The notes under the pieces were generated by a model that saw only the letters and a list, made by a program, of their open reading frames with translations, was not told the origin of the DNA and made no database searches. Shown here piece by piece: positions 1 to 6,757 of a stretch of 64,000 nucleotides of DNA; within the stretch, counting starts at the first letter, position 1; the number at the start of each line of letters is the position of its first letter. The stretch is from Actinomycetes bacterium (lineage in GTDB: Bacteria; Actinomycetota; Acidimicrobiia; Acidimicrobiales; Acidimicrobilacustridaceae): contig JAKOVR010000213.1 in the NCBI GenBank assembly GCA_029782025.1, forward strand, positions 1-64,000. The letters are read 5' to 3'. Position numbers and translations under genes: made by a program.

Positions 1-977
1 CGGCGCCGGCGCCGGCGCCCGCCGCACCGGCGGCCGCCTCCGGGGTCGTCCTGTCTCCGCTGGTGCGCCAGCTGGTGCAGAAGCACGGGCTCGATCCGGC
101 CGCGATCACGGGCACCGGTGCCGGTGGTCGGATCACCCGAGCCGATGTCGAACGGGTCATCCAGCAGGGCGGCGGCGCGCCGTCGCCGGCCGCCGCCCCC
201 ATCACGACGGTCCCGACCCCGGCGGCGCCGACCGACCACAAGCGGCCGGCGCCCCGTTCCGGGACGGGTGACACCACCGAACCGCTCGGCAACATCCGGC
301 GCCGCACCGGCGAGCACATGGCCATGTCCAAGGACGTGTCGCCCCACGCCTACTCGATCATCGAGGTCGACTACGAGCACGTCGACCGGGTGCGCCGGGC
401 CCATCGTGAGGAGTGGAAGGCGGCCGAGGGCTTCTCGCTCACCTACCTGCCCTTCATCGCCCGCGCCGTGATCGACGCCCTGCGGGCCTTCCCCCACCTC
501 AACGCCAGCGTCGGGGCCGGGGAGCTGGTGGTCCACAACTACGTCAACCTCGGGATCGCCGTCGACCTCGACTTCGAGGGCCTCCTGGCGCCGGTGATCC
601 ACGGGGCCGACGACATGCGGCTGCGGGCCATCGCCCGCGCCGTCCAGGACCTCGCCACCCGGGCCCGCACCAAGCAGCTGTCGGTCGACGACATCACCGG
701 GGGCACGTTCACCATCACCAACAACGGCACGTTCGGCACCACCATCGTGCTGCCCATCATCAACCAGCCCCAGGTGGCGATCCTCTCCACCGACGCCGTC
801 ACCCGTCGGCCGGTGGTGGTGACCGCGGCCGACGGCTCCGAGGCCATCGCCATCCACTCCGTGGGCAACCTGGCCATGGCCTGGGACCACCGGGCCTTCG
901 ACGGCTCCTACGCCGGGGCCTTCCTCCGGGAGGTGAAGGGCATCCTCGAGACCCGCGACTGGAGCGCGGAGCTCTGA
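1..977 (+). CDS. 2-oxo acid dehydrogenase E2 component (dihydrolipoyl acyltransferase), 5' truncated
   Basis: The window opens inside this gene; 324 residues are visible. The first residues are an Ala-Pro linker of the kind that joins lipoyl and catalytic domains in E2 proteins. Next comes a peripheral subunit-binding domain (VRQLVQKHGLD...GAGGRITRADV), a second Pro-rich linker, and a catalytic acyltransferase domain of about 220 residues ending in the active-site motif DHRAFDG. E2 accepts an acyl group on its lipoyl arm and passes it to CoA in pyruvate, 2-oxoglutarate or branched-chain complexes. The lipoyl domain lies upstream of the window, so the substrate cannot be told. The next gene makes lipoyl groups, and its proposed start overlaps this stop codon, so the two are probably translated together. 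Confidence 0.93.
   Translation, partial: APAPAPAAPAAASGVVLSPLVRQLVQKHGLDPAAITGTGAGGRITRADVERVIQQGGGAPSPAAAPITTVPTPAAPTDHKRPAPRSGTGDTTEPLGNIRRRTGEHMAMSKDVSPHAYSIIEVDYEHVDRVRRAHREEWKAAEGFSLTYLPFIARAVIDALRAFPHLNASVGAGELVVHNYVNLGIAVDLDFEGLLAPVIHGADDMRLRAIARAVQDLATRARTKQLSVDDITGGTFTITNNGTFGTTIVLPIINQPQVAILSTDAVTRRPVVVTAADGSEAIAIHSVGNLAMAWDHRAFDGSYAGAFLREVKGILETRDWSAEL
961..964 (+). promoter_or_regulatory. GGAG ribosome-binding site deciding a CTG start for lipB-lipA
   Basis: GGAG lies inside the end of the E2 gene, 9 bases before CTG 974. That CTG overlaps the E2 stop as CTGA. No ATG, GTG or TTG occurs in the right place in this frame: the nearest downstream GTG would delete the conserved LipB N-terminus, and the upstream ATG at 413 lies deep inside the E2 gene. 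Confidence 0.5.
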
Positions 978-2698
978 CCCCGCCGCTGCACGTCCGCTGG
1001 CTCGGGTCCGTCCCGTACCGGGAGGCTCACGCGCTCCAGCGGGCCCTGCACGCGCGGCGAGACGCCGACTGGCTCCTGCTCCTCGAGCACCCCCACGTCT
1101 ACACCCTCGGCGTACGGGCCGACCCCGCCCACGTGCTGGTGCCCCCAGCCTCGGTCGGCGCCGACCTCGTCGCCACCGACCGGGGGGGCGACGTCACCTA
1201 CCACGGCCCGGGGCAGCTCGTCGCCTACCCCATCCTCTCCGTGCCCGGGAAGCGGGGCGGGGGGATGGCCGACACGGTCGCCTACGTGCGATCGGTGGAG
1301 CAGTTGGTGATCGACGTGCTCGGCGACCTGGGACTCCCGGACGTCGGCCGGCTCCACGACTACCCCGGGGTGTGGGTGGCCCCGACCTCGGCCGCGCCGC
1401 GCAAGATCGCCGCCATCGGGGTGAAGCTGACCCGGGGCCGGTCGATGCACGGCGTGGCCCTCAACGTCGCCCCCGACCTGGCCATGTTCGGGCACATCGT
1501 GCCGTGTGGCATCGAGGGCAAGGCCGTCACCTCGCTCGCGGCCGAGGGGATCGACCTCCCGATGGCCCGCGTGGTCGACGCCATGGTGGCCCGGGCGGTG
1601 GAGCGGTGGGGGCGGGGTCCCGCGGGCGAGCCCCGCCGTCGGACCGAGGCGCGGGTGATCACCGGCGCCGCCGCGCCGGGCTCGGGCCCGGGGGAGGCAT
1701 CGCCGGCCGAGGGTGCCCTGGCCGGCACCACGGCGGCCCGGGCGGTGCGGCTGGCCCAGGCCGAGGTCACCGGCGGCCTCGCCATCTCCCAGCGCAAGCC
1801 CGACTGGCTGCGGGCCGAACTGCGCACCGGTGAGGGGTTCCTCACCCTCAAACGCACCATGCGCGACCTCGGGCTCGTCACCGTGTGCGAGGAGGCGGGG
1901 TGCCCCAACATCTTCGAGTGTTGGGCCGACGGCACCGCCACCTTCATGATCAACGGTGAGCGGTGCACCCGGGCCTGCGGGTTCTGCCTCGTCGACACCA
2001 GCAAGCCCTTCCCGCTCGATCCGGAGGAGCCGGCCCGGGTGGCCGAGGCTGTCGCCCGGATGGACCTCCGCTTCGCCGTCGTCACCGCCGTGGCCCGCGA
2101 CGACCTCCCCGACGGGGGCGCGGCTGCCTTCGCCGAGACGATCGCCGCCATCCGGTCCCGCACCCCCGGGACCCGCATCGAGGTGCTCATCCCCGACTGC
2201 CGCGGCGACGACGCGGCGCTGGCCACGATCTTCGCCGCCCGGCCCGACGTGCTCAACCACAACCTCGAGACCGTGGCCCGGCTCCAGCGGGCGGTGCGCC
2301 CCTCGGCCGGCTACGCCCGCAGCCTCGCCGTGCTGGCCCGGGCCAAGGCCGCCGGCCTCACCACCAAGTCCGGGCTCATCGTCGGGATGGGGGAGACCAC
2401 GGCCGAGGTGGAAGAGGCCCTGGCCGACCTGGCCGGGGTGGGCGTCGACATCGTCACCATCGGGCAGTACCTGCGGCCGACCGCCGCCCACATTCCGGTG
2501 GCCCGATGGTGGACCCCCGACGAGCTGGCCGACCTCGCCCGCACCGGTGAGGCGCTCGGCATCGGCCACGTGGAGGCGTCGCCGCTCACCCGGTCGAGCT
2601 ACCACGCTCGCCAGGCCGCCGGCGCGGTGGAGCCCTCGCCGGGTGCGACGCCGGGTGCGGCGGTGCCCGTGGCCATCGGCAACCGGTCGCAGAGCTGA
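974..2698 (+). CDS. LipB-LipA fusion: octanoyltransferase joined to lipoyl synthase
   Basis: One uninterrupted frame of about 574 residues carries both steps of lipoate synthesis. Residues 1-215 are LipB, which moves octanoate from acyl carrier protein to target lysines: HPHVYTLG, RGGDVTYHGPGQLV, RKIAAIG with Lys144, and IVPCGI with active-site Cys178. After a Pro/Ala/Gly linker of about 60 residues comes LipA, which inserts two sulfurs by radical SAM chemistry. It has the auxiliary-cluster motif CEEAGCPNIFEC from Cys305, the radical SAM CX3CX2C at Cys331/335/338, and the C-terminal RSSYHA. The two proteins are usually separate. No stop codon or convincing Shine-Dalgarno site separates the halves, although GTG codons near 1652 and 1744 could allow internal initiation. 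The start is inferred as CTG. Confidence 0.9.
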   Translation: MTPPLHVRWLGSVPYREAHALQRALHARRDADWLLLLEHPHVYTLGVRADPAHVLVPPASVGADLVATDRGGDVTYHGPGQLVAYPILSVPGKRGGGMADTVAYVRSVEQLVIDVLGDLGLPDVGRLHDYPGVWVAPTSAAPRKIAAIGVKLTRGRSMHGVALNVAPDLAMFGHIVPCGIEGKAVTSLAAEGIDLPMARVVDAMVARAVERWGRGPAGEPRRRTEARVITGAAAPGSGPGEASPAEGALAGTTAARAVRLAQAEVTGGLAISQRKPDWLRAELRTGEGFLTLKRTMRDLGLVTVCEEAGCPNIFECWADGTATFMINGERCTRACGFCLVDTSKPFPLDPEEPARVAEAVARMDLRFAVVTAVARDDLPDGGAAAFAETIAAIRSRTPGTRIEVLIPDCRGDDAALATIFAARPDVLNHNLETVARLQRAVRPSAGYARSLAVLARAKAAGLTTKSGLIVGMGETTAEVEEALADLAGVGVDIVTIGQYLRPTAAHIPVARWWTPDELADLARTGEALGIGHVEASPLTRSSYHARQAAGAVEPSPGATPGAAVPVAIGNRSQS

Positions 2699-2699
2699 C

Positions 2700-3827
2700 A
2701 TGGCCGGGCCCGACGACGCGCCGTTCGCCGAGCGGCAGGCCCGGGTGCGGGCGGCGATGGCGGCCCGGGGGGTGGACGTGCTCCTGGTGTCGGTCGGCCC
2801 CGACCTGCCCTGGCTGATCGGCTACGAGGCCATGCCGCTCGAGCGTCTCACGATGCTGGTGCTGCCCCGCGAGGGCGAGGCCACCCTGGTCGTGCCCGAG
2901 CTCGAGGTGCCCCGCGTGGTCGAGCGGCCCGACACCTTCGCCGTGCGGGGATGGGGCGAGACCGACGACCCGGTCGGGATCGTCGCCGCCCTGGCCGGCG
3001 CCGCCCGCTCGATCGCCGTCGGCGACCGCACCTGGGCCCGCTTCGTGGTGGCGCTCCAGCACGAGCTGCCGGGTCGGTCCTGGATCGCGGCGTCCGCAGT
3101 CACGGGCCCGCTGCGGGCGGGCAAGGACGAGCACGAGATCGCCGCGCTGTCCGCCGCGGCCGCCGCCGCCGACCGGGTGGCCGCCGCCTTGCAGGGTGGT
3201 GAGGTGGCCCTCGTCGGTCGCACCGAGGCCCAGGTGTCGGCCGAGCTCGGCCGGCGCCTGCTGGCCGAGGGCCACCACCGGGTCAACTTCGCCATCGTGG
3301 CCGCCGGGGCGAACGCCGCCAGCCCCCACCACGAGCCCGGCGGCCGGGTGATCGCCGCCGGCGACATCGTCCTCTGCGACTTCGGTGGCACCTGGCCGAC
3401 CGCCCACGGGGTGGGCTACTGCTCCGACATCACCCGGTGCGTCCACATCGGCGCGCCGCCGCCGGAGGTGGCCGAGGCCTACGCCGTGCTGCACGCCGCC
3501 CAGGCGGCTGCGGTCGCCGGTGCCCAGGTCGGCCGCACCGGCGCCGAGGTCGACGAGCTGGCGCGGGCCGTGATCCGAGACGCCGGGTTCGGTGACCGCT
3601 TCGTCCATCGCACCGGCCACGGCATCGGGGTCGAGGAGCACGAGGACCCCTACATCGTCGCCGGCAACCACGAGCCGCTGGCCGCCGGCCACGCCTTCTC
3701 CATCGAGCCGGGCATCTACGTGCCGGGGTGCTGGGGCATGCGGTTGGAGGACATCGTCGTGGCGGCCGACGCCGGCCCGGTGGTGCTCAACCGCGCCGAC
3801 CGCTCGCTGGTTGTCGTCGACGGCTGA
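2700..3827 (+). CDS. M24 family metallopeptidase (Xaa-Pro dipeptidase-like)
   Basis: A 375-residue protein with the N-terminal creatinase-like domain (MAARGVDVLLV...) and the C-terminal pita-bread fold of Xaa-Pro peptidases, which remove residues next to proline. All five expected metal ligands are visible: Asp227 (CDFGG), Asp243 (CSDITR), His307 (GHGIGVEEHE), Glu336 (IEPGIY) and Glu350 (RLEDIV). The frame is open far upstream, but the ATG directly after the lipA stop gives the family's normal length. It lies one base past the preceding stop codon, so it is probably the last gene of the lipoylation operon. No signal peptide is seen, so it should be cytoplasmic. The substrate cannot be predicted. 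Confidence 0.9.
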   Translation: MAGPDDAPFAERQARVRAAMAARGVDVLLVSVGPDLPWLIGYEAMPLERLTMLVLPREGEATLVVPELEVPRVVERPDTFAVRGWGETDDPVGIVAALAGAARSIAVGDRTWARFVVALQHELPGRSWIAASAVTGPLRAGKDEHEIAALSAAAAAADRVAAALQGGEVALVGRTEAQVSAELGRRLLAEGHHRVNFAIVAAGANAASPHHEPGGRVIAAGDIVLCDFGGTWPTAHGVGYCSDITRCVHIGAPPPEVAEAYAVLHAAQAAAVAGAQVGRTGAEVDELARAVIRDAGFGDRFVHRTGHGIGVEEHEDPYIVAGNHEPLAAGHAFSIEPGIYVPGCWGMRLEDIVVAADAGPVVLNRADRSLVVVDG

Positions 3828-3835
3828 GCCCCTCG

Positions 3836-3841
3836 TAACCT
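3836..3841 (+). promoter_or_regulatory. -10-like element TAACCT for a leaderless gene
   Basis: TAACCT sits 7 bases before GTG 3849. No Shine-Dalgarno sequence is present, so transcription probably starts at or near the start codon. Confidence 0.5.
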
Positions 3842-3848
3842 CGGCGCC

Positions 3849-4709
3849 GTGAAGACCCTCGACGGCGCCACCTTCCTGCTGCAGTGGGCCACCGGCGGTC
3901 TCGCCTTCCTCTGGATCACGACCCGGCGCCGGGAAGTGGGCCTCGGCTACGGCTGGCTCCTCCGCGGCACCTACGGGCTGTTCGCCCTCCTGGCGCTGGC
4001 CATCGGCATCTTCCTGATCGAGCGGGTCCTGGTGCGGGAGATCGCGTCGGCCGGCGTGGTGGTGGCGACCGGCGTCGCCATGGCCAGCTCGATCCGGCGT
4101 CGTCGGGCCGGCGTGGCCGGGCAGGAGACGCTGGCCGACGCCCGGTCGGCCCGGGTGGCGGCCATGACCGGCATCGACCGCGACGCCCGCGAGAAGGTGG
4201 CCGATGCCGGGCCCGAGTTCGACCCCCGGCTCGACCTCGTCGCCCCCCTCGTCGGGATCGTCGGCGTGGTGGCCACGGGCGTCGCCCACGGCGATCCGCC
4301 GGCGCTGGCCGTGGCGCGGCTCGTGGTCGGCGCGCTGTTCCTCGGGGCCGTCACCGACGCCATGCTGCTCGGCCACTGGTACCTCGTGCAGCCCGGCCTG
4401 CCCCGGGCGCCGATCCTGGAGCTGGTCACGTGGACGGGACGGCTGACCGGCCCGGAGATCGCGCTGATGCTGGTCCCCACCGGCATGGTGTCGGCCTTCA
4501 ACGGCACGATCGACGACGGGTACGGAGGCCTGTTGGCCTGGTTCTGGGGGGCCTGCGCCGTGACCACGGCGGGTCTGGTGGTGGTCACCCGTCTGGCCCT
4601 GCGGGAGCGGCAGTACTCGGCGATCATGGCGGCGACCGGGCTGCTCTACCTCGCCATCCTCACCGCGTTCGGGACCGATCTGGTGGCCCGGGCGCTTCTG
4701 TCAGCCTGA
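3849..4709 (+). CDS. multi-pass membrane protein of unknown function
   Basis: This 286-residue protein is mostly hydrophobic, with roughly seven or eight predicted membrane segments (for example TYGLFALLALAIGIFLI near residues 41-57 and LVAPLVGIVGVVATGVA further on). The segments are separated by short Arg-rich loops. A longer polar loop of about 40 residues lies between the second or third and next helices. No catalytic or transport motif is recognised. It follows the peptidase by 21 bases and carries its own -10-like hexamer, so it may be transcribed separately. I do not recognise the family. Confidence 0.8.
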   Translation: MKTLDGATFLLQWATGGLAFLWITTRRREVGLGYGWLLRGTYGLFALLALAIGIFLIERVLVREIASAGVVVATGVAMASSIRRRRAGVAGQETLADARSARVAAMTGIDRDAREKVADAGPEFDPRLDLVAPLVGIVGVVATGVAHGDPPALAVARLVVGALFLGAVTDAMLLGHWYLVQPGLPRAPILELVTWTGRLTGPEIALMLVPTGMVSAFNGTIDDGYGGLLAWFWGACAVTTAGLVVVTRLALRERQYSAIMAATGLLYLAILTAFGTDLVARALLSA

Positions 4710-4753
4710 CCGAAAACAGTTCGCCAGCAGGACTTTTTCCTTCAGCTCCCCGG

Positions 4754-4784
4754 CCGGTGGGTCGAAAGACCCACCAACCACCGG
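4754..4784 (+). other. structured 5' leader with GAAA-capped hairpin and alternative pairing
   Basis: GGTGGGTC (4756-4763) pairs perfectly with GACCCACC (4768-4775) around a GAAA tetraloop. CCGGTGG (4754-4760) could instead pair with CCACCGG (4778-4784), so the two stems exclude each other. A T-rich patch (4734-4743) precedes it. The SHOCT gene starts 39 bases downstream. It may be a terminator for the membrane-protein gene or an RNA switch for the next one. No known riboswitch consensus was recognised. Confidence 0.45.
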
Positions 4785-4822
4785 CGGCGCCGCGGCCGGG
4801 GTGTGCCAGGCAGGGGAGCGCG

Positions 4823-5509
4823 ATGGCGACGATCACGGGTCGGTTCGAGGCGGAAGAGCTGGTGCGGGCTCGGCGACGGTTCGATGCCGCGCCCGCCGGC
4901 AGCGTGGGGTCGTCGGCGACCAGGGCTGCCGACGTGTGCGCCGCCCGTCGCCGCTTCGACGGCGCGCTCGGGCGCGAAGGGGCCGGGGGAGCCGAGTCGT
5001 TCCAGCCCAAGTTCACGCGTCGGGTCCCCGCCGACGACGTCTTCGCTCCCGACGAGCCGCTGCTCGTGATCGACCTCGACGCCGGCACCGGCACGCTCAC
5101 CTTCCCCTTGCCCGATCTCCGCGATCTCGCCGCCGCCGCCGACCAGGAGCTGCGCCGGGCCGCCCTCGCCCACCGCGCCCGCGTGCTCCTGGCCCGCATC
5201 GATGAAGAGCGCCGCGGCGCCGGCGTGATCCCCCGATCGGCCCCGACCCCCATGCCGCCGATGCGACCGGCGGACGTCACGCCGATGCCGCCCGGTCAGC
5301 CGGCGGGGTTCACGCCCATGCCGCCGGTGACCCCGACCCCGGTCGTGCTCGGCCCCCGCGCTCGCCCCGCCACCACCCTCGACGCCACCGTGCCGGGGTT
5401 CGACGCCGCCGTGGCCAAGCTGCGCACCCTCGGCGCCCTCCGCAACGAGGGGCTCATCTCCGACGCCGAGTACGAGCGCAAGAAGGCCGACCTCCTCGCC
5501 TACCTGTAG
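4823..5509 (+). CDS. SHOCT-domain protein of unknown function
   Basis: A 228-residue protein. The last 30 or so residues (KLRTLGALRNEGLISDAEYE, then RKKADLLAYL) are a typical SHOCT motif, a short C-terminal helix pair thought to mediate oligomerisation. The N-terminal half contains two similar R-R-F-D segments (RARRRFDAAP and AARRRFDGAL), suggesting an internal duplication. The middle contains repeated Met-Pro-Pro motifs (TPMPPMRPADVTPMPPGQPA) that look disordered. The ATG at 4823 was chosen over far-upstream codons because GGGGAG lies 4-10 bases before it and the upstream frame crosses the membrane-protein gene. No enzyme motif is visible. Confidence 0.75.
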   Translation: MATITGRFEAEELVRARRRFDAAPAGSVGSSATRAADVCAARRRFDGALGREGAGGAESFQPKFTRRVPADDVFAPDEPLLVIDLDAGTGTLTFPLPDLRDLAAAADQELRRAALAHRARVLLARIDEERRGAGVIPRSAPTPMPPMRPADVTPMPPGQPAGFTPMPPVTPTPVVLGPRARPATTLDATVPGFDAAVAKLRTLGALRNEGLISDAEYERKKADLLAYL

Positions 5510-5533
5510 GGGGCGAACACGCCCACACGCGAC

Positions 5534-5578
5534 CGTGGGTGCGAATTGTTCGCCCGAAGCGAACAATTCGCACCCACG
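5534..5578. terminator. perfect 20-bp hairpin between convergent genes
   Basis: The arms 5534-5553 and 5559-5578 are exact inverted repeats around a 5-base loop (CCGAA). The element lies between the SHOCT gene stop and the lipoprotein gene stop, which read toward each other, so it can terminate both. Its centre is AT-richer than the surrounding DNA. Confidence 0.85.
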
Positions 5579-5604
5579 ATGTCGGGGTTGCAGACCGGGG
5601 AAGG

Positions 5605-6672
5605 TCAGGACGCCTTGGTGGTCCCCGTCGACGAGCCGCTGTCGCCACCCGAGTCGGCCTTCAGGGAGAAGGTCTTCGACTCGGTGACCTCGGTGTTGTC
5701 GGCGCCGAACTTCTGGGTGAAGGTGATGGTCCAGTCGCCGGCGAACTTGTCCTCGAGGTCGTAGATGAGGGCCATCTTGTCGTCCTTCTTGGTCTTGGCC
5801 AGCGAGGTCTCCGAGTCGAACGAGTCGGGCGTGTACTCGGTGCCGTCGCTGCTCTTCAGGATGATGTCGTCCTTGGACAGGTAGATCATGTTGTCCGAGG
5901 AGTCGTTCTTCCACGAGCCGGTCATGACCAGGTAGACGTGGCCCTCCTTGGCGGTGTTGCCGGCGTGGGGGACGTTGTCGTAGCGGACCTGGGTCTTGTC
6001 GATGTTGAAGGTGGCCTGGCCGATGGTGATCGACGTCTTGAAGTCCTGGTCGATCGGCTTGTTGAGCACGTCCTTGGTGCCCTTGCCGTCGAGCTGGATG
6101 CGCACCTTCTGCTCGTCGCCGGCGCCGATGACCAGCGTGGTCTTGGCCGGGTCGTACTTGGTCTCGAACTTGGCGCCCATGCTGTTGAAGACGAGCTGGT
6201 TCTTGGCCTTGTTGCCCTTGAGGACGGCCTTGCCGTCTTCGAGGTTGCCGGTGGTGAGCTGGGCGCCGTCGGCCTCCAGGGCGAAGGTGGAGTAGAGCGG
6301 CGTGTCGTTCTGGGTGAGGTTCTCGGTCTCGAGGTTGAAGGTGAGGGTGCCCTTCTTGCTGTCGTAGACCTCGTCGGAGATCGTGACCTTGAACCCCGCG
6401 GTCCAGAAGGTCTTCTTCAGGCTGATCGTGTCGCCCGACGTGCCGGCGGTGGAGTCGGTGGAGCCGCCCCCGGCCGTGGTGCCGGTGCCCCCGCCGCCGG
6501 CGGCCTTGGTGGTGCTGCTGGAGCCGCCTCCCGAGGAGGTCGCGTTGGTCGACGAGCTGGCGTCGTCCTTCTTGGAGCAGGCGGCGGCGCCGAGGAGCAC
6601 GGCACCGGCCATGAGAGGAGCCGCGACCTTCAGGGCGCGACGTTCGGCAGGGGAGGAGGAAGAGTCAACCAT
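5605..6672 (-). CDS. secreted lipoprotein with repeated beta-rich domains (DUF4352-like)
   Basis: A 355-residue protein. It has a basic, hydrophobic N-terminus with LLGAAAC as probable lipobox, then a Ser/Thr/Gly-rich spacer of about 60 residues, as in surface-anchored lipoproteins. Two beta-rich halves follow, each with the pattern of an immunoglobulin-like DUF4352 domain: ETENLTQNDTPLYSTFALEADG, then TGSWKNDSSDNMIYLSKDDIILKSSDG. The function is unknown; such proteins often bind partners at the membrane. The start at 6672, rather than the ATG 18 bases upstream, is supported by an AAGAAT -10-like hexamer 6 bases before it. By eye, the gene is less GC-rich and richer in Lys, Asp and Asn codons than its neighbours. 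Confidence 0.8.
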   Translation of the reverse strand: MVDSSSSPAERRALKVAAPLMAGAVLLGAAACSKKDDASSSTNATSSGGGSSSTTKAAGGGGTGTTAGGGSTDSTAGTSGDTISLKKTFWTAGFKVTISDEVYDSKKGTLTFNLETENLTQNDTPLYSTFALEADGAQLTTGNLEDGKAVLKGNKAKNQLVFNSMGAKFETKYDPAKTTLVIGAGDEQKVRIQLDGKGTKDVLNKPIDQDFKTSITIGQATFNIDKTQVRYDNVPHAGNTAKEGHVYLVMTGSWKNDSSDNMIYLSKDDIILKSSDGTEYTPDSFDSETSLAKTKKDDKMALIYDLEDKFAGDWTITFTQKFGADNTEVTESKTFSLKADSGGDSGSSTGTTKAS

Positions 6673-6678
6673 GCCGCC

Positions 6679-6684
6679 ATTCTT
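6679..6684 (-). promoter_or_regulatory. -10-like element AAGAAT, leaderless start of the lipoprotein gene
   Basis: Reading the minus strand, AAGAAT lies 6 bases before ATG 6672. The alternative ATG at 6690 would lie upstream of this element. Confidence 0.5.
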
Positions 6685-6757
6685 ACCCACCGGGGCGGGT
6701 GGCGTGGCCCGACCGCTGATTTCCCCGGCCTCGGCCGTGAAAAGGGGATCGGCCGGG

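Noticed and set aside
1-40. Simple GCCGGC repeat at the window start as a regulatory element
   Set aside because: It encodes the Ala-Pro linker of the E2 protein in an open frame.
908-2701. A 597-residue minus-strand frame opposite lipB-lipA
   Set aside because: It is a GC-driven shadow of the fusion gene, with no conserved domain.
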